A stretch of DNA of 64,000 bases. It comes from Echinicola jeungdonensis. Its GTDB lineage: Bacteria > Bacteroidota > Bacteroidia > Cytophagales > Cyclobacteriaceae. Under the pieces are notes generated by a model that was not told the origin of the DNA, ran no database searches, and saw only the letters and a list, made by a program, of their open reading frames with translations. The stretch spans positions 1,758,001 to 1,822,000 of the forward strand of contig NZ_JAUFQT010000001.1 in NCBI RefSeq assembly GCF_030409905.1, in the 5' to 3' direction. A program made the translations under genes and the position numbers. Positions 7,997-17,954 of this stretch are shown here, one piece after another (position 1 is the first letter of the stretch; each line of letters starts with the position of its first letter).

Positions 7997-9553
7997 TTAT
8001 TGATTTTCTTCAGCTAGCTTCAATTTGCCAAAGGTGCTGGAATTGTTCTGGGCATAAATCCCCCAGTTTTGGTTTTGCATACTGTAAATTCGATTGCTTA
8101 AGGCGGCTTGGCCATTGATATACATCACGGCAATGCTGCCAGAACAAATGATTTCCACCTTGTAAGTTTCCCCAGCGCTTAAATCCACATCCACTTCCGT
8201 CACCACTTGGGTATTGGTTCCATTGAAGGCCTTGATTTTGTTTTCCTCTGGGAAAAATCCAATGCGGTAAGCATTTTCAAAATCATTGTCCAGGCCAAAG
8301 GCAAATCCAGTTACTCCCTGGCCTTCCAAAAAGGAAAGGTGGGCACTGATTTTCTGGCTTCCTTCCAGCTCAGCGAAGTTTACCGAGGAGAAACCCGCCA
8401 TGCCATCAAGTTGATAATCATCGGAATTGTTTTGAACCTGGCCGGTGCTGGATAGGCTTTCCAGGGGCTTTTCTTGGTCAAAAAGGGCATTGATGGCATT
8501 TGGGGCTTTGAGACCCAATTCACCATTATCTTGCTGCACCAATTCATGAATGACCATATTTCCGGCCCATTGCTTATTTCCCTGGTCGTTTTCCGGCATC
8601 TTTCGGGCTGTCCAGCCAAAGGCATACCTTTTATCCCCATCCGAAGCTGTTTTGGCAGCAAAAAAATACTCGCCGTCCAATCGGTCGTTCTCAGGTTTCC
8701 GCCAGGGTCCGGTGGAGGAATCGGCCATCCGGTAATGGGTGCCCTTTATGCCCCATTCGGAAAAAAGCAGGTACCAATAATCCCCCATTTTGAAGATATC
8801 CGGACATTCTAACATCAGGTAATCTTCTTCTTCTGAACTCACATATAGTGGATCTTGGGCTTCCCAAGGGTCGGTGAGTGGATTTTGGGAAGTGAAAAGC
8901 AAAAGCACTGCCTTTCTGCTGTCTTGGTACTGCGTACTTTGGATCATCCAATATTCCTGGGCTTCCTCATTATAAAACACATGGGGATCCCGGAATTCAT
9001 AGTCGTAATACCCATTAGGGGCGGTAAGGATAAAATCCTCGTTTTTCTCCCAGTTTTGAAGGTTTTGGCTTGAGGCAAAAAGGACACTTTCCCGTGGATG
9101 TTGCTGAACAAAAGCCTCGTTGCCATTATGCCCGGTATAATAAAACAAATACTCGTCTTCATAGGGCAGTACTGATCCGGTACCAATGGCAAAATCGGGT
9201 TCATCCGCTTTACCAAAGGAGATGGCTTCTCCCTTATAATCAAAATCCACAAGGTCGGTGCTTTCAAATTGGTGGATGGAATGGAACCCTTTTCCTTCGG
9301 GCTTTATTTTGGCATCATGCAAAAAGTAAATATGGAATTTCCCTTTGTCATAAAATGGCATGATATCTCCCACCCATCCGGCGGTGTAATAAGGATTGGT
9401 GGTACCAACCCAGGCTGAAGGTGGTTTTGGGTAAATAGTAGTACTGCTGGTTTCCGTTTCCGGGATTTTGGGGGAAGTGTCTTCCTTTTCCTGACAGGCT
9501 ACAAAAGCCAGCAGCACCATCAATAATTGTATCATTTTTTTGCAGTTAAACAT
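7997..9553 (-). CDS. GH32-like lipoprotein, paralogue of the next gene
   Basis: A 518-residue lipoprotein (lipobox FVAC near residue 20, followed by acidic residues as in Bacteroidota surface export signals). The catalytic propeller shows GWVGDIMPFYD, EFRDPHVF and YLMLECPDIF, which correspond to the nucleophile, RDP and acid/base sites of GH32. The C-terminal third has the same IAVMYINGQAALSNRIYS segment as the downstream paralogue, so the pair arose by duplication. The divergent nucleophile motif (WVGD instead of WMND) sets both apart from classic invertases. Expected substrate is levan, inulin or oligofructose, from the family and locus. Confidence 0.82.
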   Translation of the reverse strand: MFNCKKMIQLLMVLLAFVACQEKEDTSPKIPETETSSTTIYPKPPSAWVGTTNPYYTAGWVGDIMPFYDKGKFHIYFLHDAKIKPEGKGFHSIHQFESTDLVDFDYKGEAISFGKADEPDFAIGTGSVLPYEDEYLFYYTGHNGNEAFVQQHPRESVLFASSQNLQNWEKNEDFILTAPNGYYDYEFRDPHVFYNEEAQEYWMIQSTQYQDSRKAVLLLFTSQNPLTDPWEAQDPLYVSSEEEDYLMLECPDIFKMGDYWYLLFSEWGIKGTHYRMADSSTGPWRKPENDRLDGEYFFAAKTASDGDKRYAFGWTARKMPENDQGNKQWAGNMVIHELVQQDNGELGLKAPNAINALFDQEKPLESLSSTGQVQNNSDDYQLDGMAGFSSVNFAELEGSQKISAHLSFLEGQGVTGFAFGLDNDFENAYRIGFFPEENKIKAFNGTNTQVVTEVDVDLSAGETYKVEIICSGSIAVMYINGQAALSNRIYSMQNQNWGIYAQNNSSTFGKLKLAEENQ

Positions 9554-9690
9554 GGTTAGCGATGCTTTAGGGAAAGGCAGTAGTTGCGCTAGTTAAACCA
9601 GGGTAATCACCGGCCATTGCCCTACGGATGTCACCATTTCCGAAGGAACAAGGCCGGTTTTACCTGACTACACTAAACCTATCCTTTCCA

Positions 9691-11091
9691 TCATTCTGAT
9701 AAATACTTGATTGTGTTTTTGGTCAGCTTTTCGATATTGCTGTGAAAGCCATTTTCAGGACTTGGGCTACCATCGGCCAGATTTTCCTGGTACCAATCAT
9801 AAGCGCCGGCACTGATGACCATTACATTGCCTTGCTGAGGTTCGCCGGGGAACTCTGCGATCAATACTCTTCCATTTAGCTCATTGTCCCAGGCTTCGCT
9901 GGCCAGGTTGATGCCGCCGGTTTGGTTTCTCCAGCCTTCGCCGTCTCCATAACCACCCCATTCCGGCAAGAACCACCAGGCGGTATGGTTGAGTCTGAAA
10001 GTGCCTTTTTCCAAAAGATTGGCTTTTCCATCTTCATAGGTTTGAAGGCCCTGGAATACAGGATGGTCTTCATGACCTTTGAAGGATATGCCCCAGGAAT
10101 TGTTTTCATCCACAAATCCATTGGGCGGGAAATCTCCAAAAACATTGTTAGGACCTTTGCCCATCGGCACAACTTCCAGGGCTTCCACATAGCGGGAAGC
10201 AAAGGTGGTCAGCAATAAATTGCCTCCTGTATTGCGGAAGTTTTTCAAAGCATTGAGCACTTCAGGATCCAGGGCTATTTCAGGGAGTTCCATGGCTGCA
10301 TCATAATGCCACCAAATCACCCCATAAGCCGATAAGTCCTTGCCATTGGCGATATCCTGAAACGAAAGGTACTCCACATCGGAAAATTTATTGAAAACCC
10401 AGTTTCCTGCCTCTTTTTCGTCGGGATCGTTGATTTCATTCCTGTTGGCCGCCAAGCCAAGGTAGGCGACCTTCACGCCTTCCGACTGCAAAGTCACCGT
10501 GACGGTATATTCCTCCGCATGGCTTCCGGTGGAAACGGTAAATACCACAGGATTGGAAAAATCAATCGTTGATCCAGCTTCAGGGGAAAGGGAGACCCCT
10601 TCCGAAAGTTCAATTTCGGGCTGTAGGCTGCTCACATCCGTATCCGCCGGCAGGGTAAGGGAAATCGTATTTTGCACATCATCTATGGAAGCCTGTACGC
10701 CCAAGATGGAGAAATCCAAAAAGGGAGGCAAGACCTTCACATTCACTCGGTAATTGCTATATAGATTCCCATTGATCACCTTAAAGTCCACTCGACTACC
10801 AAAGTCCGTGGGACTATCAAGAGCGGGGGAAATGCGGGCACCTTTCGGCAAGCCAATCTCCGGAACAACTGAGGAGACTTCTGATCTATAGGGCAAGGTC
10901 AATGAAATTTGCCCGGTCTGGTGGTTGATCTCTCCTTCTTTGCCATGGATGCGGAAAGATTCCACTGAAACGGGCAGATCCATGATAAATCCGGATGGAT
11001 CCAGGTTTTCACTGCATGAGGTTAGGAACAAGGCTATCCAACAGATTTTGGCCAAGATGAAAATTTTGGGTTTTGATTTATAGCGATTCAT
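9691..11091 (-). CDS. DUF4960-type surface lipoprotein of the fructan locus
   Basis: A 466-residue lipoprotein (lipobox LTSC near residue 26). Residues 40-200 are two repeats of a beta-sandwich of the kind often found in Bacteroidota surface glycan-binding proteins, with repeated patterns SVSSFR/LTLPYRSEVSSVVPEI and ISLTLPADTDVSSLQPEIEL. The C-terminal part (about 205-466, starting VKVAYLGLAANRNEI) fits the DUF4960 type and resembles a ThuA/GATase-like fold: GVIWWHYDAAMELPEI, NTGGNLLLTTFASRYV, GNVMVISAGAYDWY. In the B. thetaiotaomicron levan locus a gene in this position encodes a surface levan-binding protein, so the same role is inferred. Confidence 0.72.
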   Translation of the reverse strand: MNRYKSKPKIFILAKICWIALFLTSCSENLDPSGFIMDLPVSVESFRIHGKEGEINHQTGQISLTLPYRSEVSSVVPEIGLPKGARISPALDSPTDFGSRVDFKVINGNLYSNYRVNVKVLPPFLDFSILGVQASIDDVQNTISLTLPADTDVSSLQPEIELSEGVSLSPEAGSTIDFSNPVVFTVSTGSHAEEYTVTVTLQSEGVKVAYLGLAANRNEINDPDEKEAGNWVFNKFSDVEYLSFQDIANGKDLSAYGVIWWHYDAAMELPEIALDPEVLNALKNFRNTGGNLLLTTFASRYVEALEVVPMGKGPNNVFGDFPPNGFVDENNSWGISFKGHEDHPVFQGLQTYEDGKANLLEKGTFRLNHTAWWFLPEWGGYGDGEGWRNQTGGINLASEAWDNELNGRVLIAEFPGEPQQGNVMVISAGAYDWYQENLADGSPSPENGFHSNIEKLTKNTIKYLSE

Positions 11092-11129
11092 ATTGATTCA
11101 TTTTAGGATTTTTTTTTCTGATTTAGCTA

Positions 11130-13082
11130 TTAGGGTTTGTTCCAGATGGAATGGAGCTCCCAGGCTTTAAGGGACACCAGCAAGGCTTTTCCCTCCGAAG
11201 TAAATAGCTCAATTCCCTTTTGGTCTTCACCGGGAAAGGTTAGGGCGCTCATGACCTTTTCCCCTTGATTGGTAAATACCTCTACGGAGGATTGGTCGAC
11301 CAAAATGTGCAGCCGAAGCTGGCCATTTTCCGGGGACACCACCATACTCATCTTGGAGGGAAACTTCTGATTAAAAGTTTCATCTGAGGTATAGTCCGTA
11401 CAGTTGGTCCTGTCCAGAACCAGATTGAATCGTACCGGATCATAGGTAAGGGATAATTTTCTGCCTTCACCGACCAAAAGGTTTAAGCCAAACTCAGAAG
11501 TCGATTGGTCCACATCCCATACCGCTTCCATTTCATAGCAGTTTTGGGCCGGACTGAAAGAGGCCAAGGACTGTATGCCTTCTACCACCCGATCGGATTC
11601 CTCGTACTTTTCTTTTCTCAATTTTTGCAATTCGGGAATGGGCTGCTGTACCAGCCGGTATCCATTCTTCAACTTCCTCAGACTGATATCCCTGGGAACG
11701 GATTCGAAACCCTTTCCCCAAGAAGTAGGAACTATCCGGGCATATTCCCAGTTGCCCATCCATCCCAGCATGGTGGTGCGGCCATTTCTCACTTGGTCCA
11801 CATCCCTCCATGTTCTGGCGGCATAGAAATCCGGTCCATAATCCATCCACAAGGCATGTTCAAGGTGAAGATCCATCAATTGATCTGAAAACAGGATGTG
11901 ATCGACTGCAATAAATTCCTCTTCTTCACCAGATAGGCTGTCCACGATGGCCATGCGGGCCGTCTTTCCGATCAGTTCGCTTACATCCCAACCTCTCCAT
12001 CGGAAGACATCCGTATTGTCTCCTGTAGCTGTCCTCACCGTCTCCCCATCCACTATCAGGCGAACACCTAATTGCCCTGGACGCTTACCTCCTGCCAGTA
12101 GAAAGTTGATGGCCGGCTTCCGGATGATAAATTCGGAAGAAAGCAAGCTGCCTTGCATTTTATGATCTGACTGAACATAACCTTTGCCCAACCCAGCCAA
12201 TGGCCCATTTTGGACAGGATAGGCACCAAAGGCCGTCCCCGAGACTTCCCAATCCCGGTAATCAGGACGATCAAAGCCCTCAAACAGCTCCCCTTCCAAC
12301 CCTTTTCCTTCATTCAGGTAGGACAACATATCTTCATCCGGGATAAATTGGAAACCATCAAAGGAGCCTACAAAATATTGTACCCTATTGGGGCCCCTGC
12401 CGATGAACATGACCCATTTCTTCACTCCAGGCTCACCCTTAACGGGAAGTTCCATCAAATCCGGACACTCCCAAAAGGAATTTTGAGCTCCCAGAGGTCC
12501 AAAATCACTCATAAATTCCCAGGACTTGAGGTCTTTGGATTCGTAAAGCTGGATCAGTTGCTTGTCAGGCAGTGATACGGCCATCACCCATTTTTGCTGT
12601 GGTTCGTACCAAAACACCTGTGGATCCCTGAAGAAAATCTCCTCTATATCCAATACCGGATTGTTTTCATAATAATCAAAATACAGCCCATCCTTGCTGA
12701 CCGAAATTGCCTGGGATTCGGGCAAAGAATCTCCGGGGTAATGTTGGGTATAAAAGGCCAACATGCTGCCCCTTCCAAACCCAGCCGTATTATCATGATC
12801 TACCACCACAGACCCGGAAAAGTAGGAGAATGACCCATCATCTCCCCTCATCGGATACGGTAACTCTTCCCAGTGAACCAAATCCTCAGACACGGCATGC
12901 CCCCACCAAAAAAGGTGATACTTGCCTTCTGAGTAAACCAACCCATCAGGATCCCCTATCCAACCTTCCTGAGGGCTAAAGTGGTACTGGGGGCGGTATT
13001 TTTCACCATATTGGGCATGGACTTCGGGAGCCAACAGCCACATCAATCCAATTAGCCCTAATATATGCTTATAGGATATCAT
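11130..13082 (-). CDS. GH32 exo-fructanase (levanase/inulinase) with inserted domain
   Basis: A 650-residue secreted enzyme (signal peptide ending VHAQ). It has GWIGDPDGLVY (nucleophile site), FFRDPQVFWY (RDP) and SFWECPDLMELPV (acid/base), and a C-terminal GH32 beta-sandwich ending QSSVEVFTNQGEKVMSA. Residues about 265-405 interrupt the propeller between FVGSFDGFQF and LDYGPDFYAARTW-like DYGPDFYAARTW. This insert (GFDRPDYRDWEVSGTAFG to AVDHILFSDQ) looks like a carbohydrate-binding beta-sandwich. Expected action is release of fructose from beta-fructans. Its ATG overlaps the susD stop (TGATG), implying translational coupling. Confidence 0.9.
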   Translation of the reverse strand: MISYKHILGLIGLMWLLAPEVHAQYGEKYRPQYHFSPQEGWIGDPDGLVYSEGKYHLFWWGHAVSEDLVHWEELPYPMRGDDGSFSYFSGSVVVDHDNTAGFGRGSMLAFYTQHYPGDSLPESQAISVSKDGLYFDYYENNPVLDIEEIFFRDPQVFWYEPQQKWVMAVSLPDKQLIQLYESKDLKSWEFMSDFGPLGAQNSFWECPDLMELPVKGEPGVKKWVMFIGRGPNRVQYFVGSFDGFQFIPDEDMLSYLNEGKGLEGELFEGFDRPDYRDWEVSGTAFGAYPVQNGPLAGLGKGYVQSDHKMQGSLLSSEFIIRKPAINFLLAGGKRPGQLGVRLIVDGETVRTATGDNTDVFRWRGWDVSELIGKTARMAIVDSLSGEEEEFIAVDHILFSDQLMDLHLEHALWMDYGPDFYAARTWRDVDQVRNGRTTMLGWMGNWEYARIVPTSWGKGFESVPRDISLRKLKNGYRLVQQPIPELQKLRKEKYEESDRVVEGIQSLASFSPAQNCYEMEAVWDVDQSTSEFGLNLLVGEGRKLSLTYDPVRFNLVLDRTNCTDYTSDETFNQKFPSKMSMVVSPENGQLRLHILVDQSSVEVFTNQGEKVMSALTFPGEDQKGIELFTSEGKALLVSLKAWELHSIWNKP

Positions 13083-14791
13083 CAGTAATTGGGGTTTTGT
13101 ACATACCGGTTTTCACTCCAGAAAATTTGGTTTTGGGGAATGGGCAGGTATTCATGTTTCCCGGCCGTAAATTGCCCGTCCTGGAGGTATTCTTTCCGGG
13201 TTTCTTCGACCGAAAAATAAGCATTGATCACTTCTTCGGCGATGCCCCATCGGACCAGGTCAAAAAAGCGGCTTCCTTCCAGGGCCAATTCCAATCTTCT
13301 TTCAAACCGGAGGGCTTTCCGGGCATTGGCCTGGTTCCATTCGATATTAACTCCAGGTTGGTAAGGCTCTACCCGGTAATTGGCCAGTAAGCTGCCGGAT
13401 TCGTCCACCAACATGGAGGTACTTTGTGCAGCCCGTTCCCTGATTTGATTGATGATAGGCAGGGCTTCACCTTCCCGGCCCAATTCGATCAGGGCTTCTG
13501 CTTTGAACAGCAATACATCGGCATAGCGCAAAACAATCCTTGGCTTGGTATTGCCATAAAATGGATCCACATTGACAAAACCCGGATCATCTGGGGAGAC
13601 ATTTTCCTTCAGGGAATTGTAATACCCATAAATTTCCGGGGTACGGCTCCAGCTTTCGGTGAATACCCGGTCAGTTTCATATTTCCATGGATTTCCCGGA
13701 CGGGCAACGGTATGGTCCAACCTTGGATCCACGGTCTCTGCATCGAAATTCACCTGTCCCTGATTAAAGGAATTCAATTGGGGTGTGCCATCAGGAGCCG
13801 TACGGAAGGCATTGACCAGGTTCTGGGAGGGCTTTTGAAAGTCACAGCAACCCAGGCCTTGGGGGACCGTCAACATTGCTCCATGATTGACCCGGCCGCG
13901 GCCTACACCATCATCGGTGGAAAATTGAACCGCAAAGATGGATTCCTTGCCGTTTTCAAAGGGTCCGGGCAAAAAGTTGTGGCCAAAATCCGGCTCCAAC
14001 TGATATTGCCCCAAAGCAATCACCTTGTCCACGGCATCCACCACTTGTTGAAGTCTTTCCTGATTGATGTTGACCACTTCATAATTATCATTTTGCTCAT
14101 AAGCCTGGTAAAGGCGGGTTTTGGCCAGGTAGGACAAAGCAGCTCCTTTAGTGGCTCTTCCAACTTCCGACTGTTCCACGGGCAGGTTTTCAGCAGCAAA
14201 TTCAAAATCCGCGGCGATCTTATCCCAAAGTTCATTACTGCTAAGTTCTACATTGGTGATGTACTTGTAATCTTCAGCTGGAACCGTTTCATCTATATAG
14301 GGAATTCGGTTGAAAAGAATTTTGAGGTTAAAGTAAAAGTGGGCCCTTAAAAACCTCAATTCTGCTGTTCTGACTTTTACCTTTGGAAATTCCTCTTCGG
14401 TAAATCTTTTCATGATCCTCAAAGCATCATTGGCTCTCCGAACACCGATGTATTGATAAAACCACATGCCATCCAGCTCCCACATGTTGGGTCGGGTATT
14501 GGAAAAGGTTTCCATAAAATGAAAGCCCTGACCATCACCCGGATCGCGGCCGCCTTTGTAGGCATCATCTGCCCGGACATTGCCATAAGGCCAAAGGTTA
14601 AAAGGCCGGTTGATTTCATCATTTCCCAATTGGGAATAGGCTGCAATGACGAAGCCTTCTGCTTCTTTGGGAGAGTTGATCTGGTCTTCGCTTAATACGC
14701 CTTTGGGGCCTACCTCCAATACTTTTTCGCAGGAGCCTAGCACCAAGAGGGCACTGATCAGTAGGATAATATTTTTTTTCATAACCTTCAT
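13082..14791 (-). CDS. susD: SusD/RagB-type starch-binding-like lipoprotein
   Basis: A 569-residue outer-membrane lipoprotein (lipobox LGSC near residue 21). It has the SusD layout: helical tetratricopeptide scaffold at residues 30-330 (FVIAAYSQLGN, RTAELRFLRAHFYFNLK, GAALSYLAKTRLYQAYE), then the conserved C-terminal PRIVLRYADVLLFKAEAL, RKALRFERRLELALEGSRFFDLVRWG and HEYLPIPQNQI. It caps the SusC channel and binds the glycan at the surface. It follows susC by 94 bp and overlaps the GH32 gene. Confidence 0.95.
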   Translation of the reverse strand: MKVMKKNIILLISALLVLGSCEKVLEVGPKGVLSEDQINSPKEAEGFVIAAYSQLGNDEINRPFNLWPYGNVRADDAYKGGRDPGDGQGFHFMETFSNTRPNMWELDGMWFYQYIGVRRANDALRIMKRFTEEEFPKVKVRTAELRFLRAHFYFNLKILFNRIPYIDETVPAEDYKYITNVELSSNELWDKIAADFEFAAENLPVEQSEVGRATKGAALSYLAKTRLYQAYEQNDNYEVVNINQERLQQVVDAVDKVIALGQYQLEPDFGHNFLPGPFENGKESIFAVQFSTDDGVGRGRVNHGAMLTVPQGLGCCDFQKPSQNLVNAFRTAPDGTPQLNSFNQGQVNFDAETVDPRLDHTVARPGNPWKYETDRVFTESWSRTPEIYGYYNSLKENVSPDDPGFVNVDPFYGNTKPRIVLRYADVLLFKAEALIELGREGEALPIINQIRERAAQSTSMLVDESGSLLANYRVEPYQPGVNIEWNQANARKALRFERRLELALEGSRFFDLVRWGIAEEVINAYFSVEETRKEYLQDGQFTAGKHEYLPIPQNQIFWSENRYVQNPNY

Positions 14792-14885
14792 ATTTTGGGC
14801 AGGAGGAGCTTCAATGGAGAGGAATCAAGGATTGCTTCCTGATGAATTTCCTCCTGTATAATGAATTGACTTTTATTTTGATGGA

Positions 14886-17800
14886 TTAAAATCGCACATT
14901 GATCCCGGCTGTACCTACAGTGGGGTTGGGATAACCAAAACCCGGATTTTCGGGGTCTATGCCTGTGAAGGATTTGTCCTTGAACAAGATCCCCAAATGA
15001 TCCCCACCGACATAGATTCTCAGGGACTGCATTCCGATTTTGCTGGTTAAGCCTTCATCCAGGGTATAGCCTAATTGCAGGTTTCGCAGCTTTACATAAG
15101 AGCCGTTTTCAATGAAATAAGTGGAGAAACGGGCTTCCCAGTTATTGTCCACCAGGGAAATGGCAGGAATGTCAGATCCGGGGTTGGAAGGGGACCAGGC
15201 ATCCAGCAAGCGGGCTCCTTTGTTGGAACCTGTTTCGGAAACACTCCAAAAGTCCGTGGAATATTTGAAGTCATTGACCACATCTATCCCAAATACTCCT
15301 TGTAGGAAAAAGGAGAAATCGAAGTTTTTGTATTCCAAAGAAGTGTTAAAACCCAGGGAAAATTTGGGATGTGGGGTGCCGATCCATGTGCGGTCATAAT
15401 CGTTGATGACGCCATCTTCATTTAAATCCTTATAGCGGATTCTGCCTAAGCCTTTGCCAGGTTGGTCCGCATGGGCTTCCACCTCATCATCCGTCCTGAA
15501 TAGGCCATTTTCCACATAGCCAAAGAAGGAATTGATGGGCCGGCCAAGGATATTTTGGCCCCTGCCATCACCGCCATAGGCATTGACCACTTCATCCGGA
15601 AGGTGGGTGATTTTATTGCGGTACATGTCAAAGTTGGCATTCAACTCCAAAAGCATGTCCTGGCCAATGCGGTTTCTGCTGCCCAGGGTAAATTCCAGGC
15701 CTTTGTTTTCCATGGAGGCCCCATTGACCCATTGGTTTCCGCCCTCACCCAAAGTGGCAATGTAAGGGGGCAACAAGAGGATGTCGGTAGTTTTTCGGAT
15801 ATAAGCTTCCGCGCTACCATACAGGCGCTGATTGAAAATTTCAAAATCTAATCCCAGGTTGGTCATGGTACTTGCTTCCCAGCGAAGGTTGGGGTTGGCA
15901 TTTTGAATCAGTTTATAGCCGGAAGGCAAAACACCGCTTTTATTGGCATTGAGGTCATAAGAAGTGCTGGCATAATCGGTCACATACAGGTTGTAAATGG
16001 CATTATTGTCAATTTCCTGGTTGCCGGTCATTCCCCAGCCAAATCGTAATTTGAGGTCATCAAATATGGAAGTGTTGTTTTTGATAAAACCTTCTTCACT
16101 CAATCTCCAACCTGCCGAAAAGGCCGGGAAAGTGCCGAACCGGTTGTTTTGGCCAAAGCGTGAAGAGCCATCATAGCGGAGGGTGGCGGATAATAGGTAC
16201 TTGTCCATAAGGGAATAATTGGCCCGGCCAAAATAGGAAAGCAGCACATGTTTGGCACCACTGCCCCCATTGTCTTTAATGCCTGTTCCAGCATCCAGGT
16301 ACATAAAATCATCATCTTCCACCACAAAATCCTCCCGTGAAGCCCAAAAGGTATGGCTCTTGTCTTGGTACAGCTCTGTCCCGGCAAGGATATCCAAACG
16401 GTGTTCGCCACTGACCCAATGGTATTTTAAGGTGTTGGTCCAGGTGGTTTTGACATGGTGGGTTTGGTTGGACTGCAGGCGGTTGACCGGATTGTTGAGG
16501 TAACCGGATGTGTATCTTTTCCGGTACTGGCGGGAGGTATAATTGCCATAATCAATGCCATAGTTGGACCGGAAAGTTAACCCTTCCAACAGTTGGATGT
16601 CCGCATAAAAATTGCCAAACAACCTTTGATAATCGTAGTCATTTTGCTTGTTGTCCATCAGCAGCCTTACCGGGTTTTGACGGTCATTCATGCCGCCGAC
16701 AGGGCCTCCCCAGCCGCCATCTTCCGTTCTTACCGGAATAATGGGCAAGGCCTGCATGGCTGCATTCATGGGAGAGCCGGAGACTTCATTGGTTTTGCTC
16801 AGACTGAGGTTTTGGCCAAGGGTCACCCTGCCATCCCATAATTTATAATCTGAATTTAACCTTACCGTCAAGCGGTTGAAGTCCGTGGTTTTGATCACCC
16901 CCTTATTGTCAAAATAGCCCACAGAAAGGAGGTAATTGCCATTTTCGGTGCCATTGGACACGGAGAAATCATAGTTTTGGATCACCCCGGTCTGGGAGAT
17001 TTCATCAAACCAATCCGTGTTGGAAGATTTCATGGTCTTATTGCCATCCAGGTATTCGGGTACCAAAACCTGGTTGAGCACGGGGCCATTTTCCGGATCC
17101 ACTTCCCAATCATAGAGGTACTTCACACTATTTGAATTGGGGTCAGTGCCATTGTTAATATGGGCTTGCCAAAGGGCTTTCCCGTACCCTTCGGTATCCA
17201 GCATTTTCCTGCGTGTGGTGTAGCCCGATACCGAAGTATAGACATTGGCGTTGACCTGCATTTGGCCCTTTTTACCTTTTTTGGTGGTGATGATGATCAC
17301 GCCATTAGCTGCCCTGGAACCGTAAATGCTGGCTGCAGAGGCATCTTTCAGGACTTGAATAGATTCGATATTGGCCGGGTTCAGCTCATGCATGCCTGCT
17401 TTGGTGGGAACCCCGTCGATGATAAACAGCGGGTCATTATTGTTCAGCGTGCCCACCCCTCTGATCCGGATGGTAGCCGGTGCACTTGGGGAGCCATTGC
17501 CGGTAATGTTCATCCCTGCCACGCGGCCTTGCAGGGCTTTCATTGGATTGGCCACTGCCTGTTTTTTCATGGCATCCACATCCGCCACCGATACGGCGCC
17601 GGTGATGTCCTTTTTCCTTTCCGTTTGGTAACCGGTGACCACCACACTTTCCAGAGACATCATGTTCTCCTGGAGGGCGACATTGATGTTGGATTGGTTA
17701 TTGACAGGGATTTTCTGGACTTGGTAACCAATAAATGAATAAACCAATACAGCTTCCTCCTGGACGGGAATGCTGTAGGTACCGTTAATATCGGTCACGG

Positions 17801-17954
17801 TGCCAGTGGAGGAACCTTGTACCTGGATATTGACACCGGGGATTCCTTCCCCGGAAGACTGATCGGTCACTTTTCCGGTGACCGTCCTTTCCTGGGCATG
17901 CAGTTGAAAGCCCAGAAAAAGGCATAACCAAACAAGTAGAATTGTTTTTCTCAT
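14886..17954 (-). CDS. susC: SusC/RagA-type TonB-dependent transporter
   Basis: A 1022-residue outer-membrane receptor with signal peptide (ending LHAQ). It has an N-terminal carboxypeptidase-regulatory-like domain (VTGKVTDQSSGEGIPGVNIQ), a plug with the SusC signature (IRIRGVGTLNNNDPLFIIDG and SIQVLKDASAASIYGSRA) and a beta-barrel closing with an aromatic residue (INVRF). It imports fructo-oligosaccharides with SusD, driven by TonB. First gene of the structural operon. It has an unusually long leader with a strong hairpin. Confidence 0.96.
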   Translation of the reverse strand: MRKTILLVWLCLFLGFQLHAQERTVTGKVTDQSSGEGIPGVNIQVQGSSTGTVTDINGTYSIPVQEEAVLVYSFIGYQVQKIPVNNQSNINVALQENMMSLESVVVTGYQTERKKDITGAVSVADVDAMKKQAVANPMKALQGRVAGMNITGNGSPSAPATIRIRGVGTLNNNDPLFIIDGVPTKAGMHELNPANIESIQVLKDASAASIYGSRAANGVIIITTKKGKKGQMQVNANVYTSVSGYTTRRKMLDTEGYGKALWQAHINNGTDPNSNSVKYLYDWEVDPENGPVLNQVLVPEYLDGNKTMKSSNTDWFDEISQTGVIQNYDFSVSNGTENGNYLLSVGYFDNKGVIKTTDFNRLTVRLNSDYKLWDGRVTLGQNLSLSKTNEVSGSPMNAAMQALPIIPVRTEDGGWGGPVGGMNDRQNPVRLLMDNKQNDYDYQRLFGNFYADIQLLEGLTFRSNYGIDYGNYTSRQYRKRYTSGYLNNPVNRLQSNQTHHVKTTWTNTLKYHWVSGEHRLDILAGTELYQDKSHTFWASREDFVVEDDDFMYLDAGTGIKDNGGSGAKHVLLSYFGRANYSLMDKYLLSATLRYDGSSRFGQNNRFGTFPAFSAGWRLSEEGFIKNNTSIFDDLKLRFGWGMTGNQEIDNNAIYNLYVTDYASTSYDLNANKSGVLPSGYKLIQNANPNLRWEASTMTNLGLDFEIFNQRLYGSAEAYIRKTTDILLLPPYIATLGEGGNQWVNGASMENKGLEFTLGSRNRIGQDMLLELNANFDMYRNKITHLPDEVVNAYGGDGRGQNILGRPINSFFGYVENGLFRTDDEVEAHADQPGKGLGRIRYKDLNEDGVINDYDRTWIGTPHPKFSLGFNTSLEYKNFDFSFFLQGVFGIDVVNDFKYSTDFWSVSETGSNKGARLLDAWSPSNPGSDIPAISLVDNNWEARFSTYFIENGSYVKLRNLQLGYTLDEGLTSKIGMQSLRIYVGGDHLGILFKDKSFTGIDPENPGFGYPNPTVGTAGINVRF

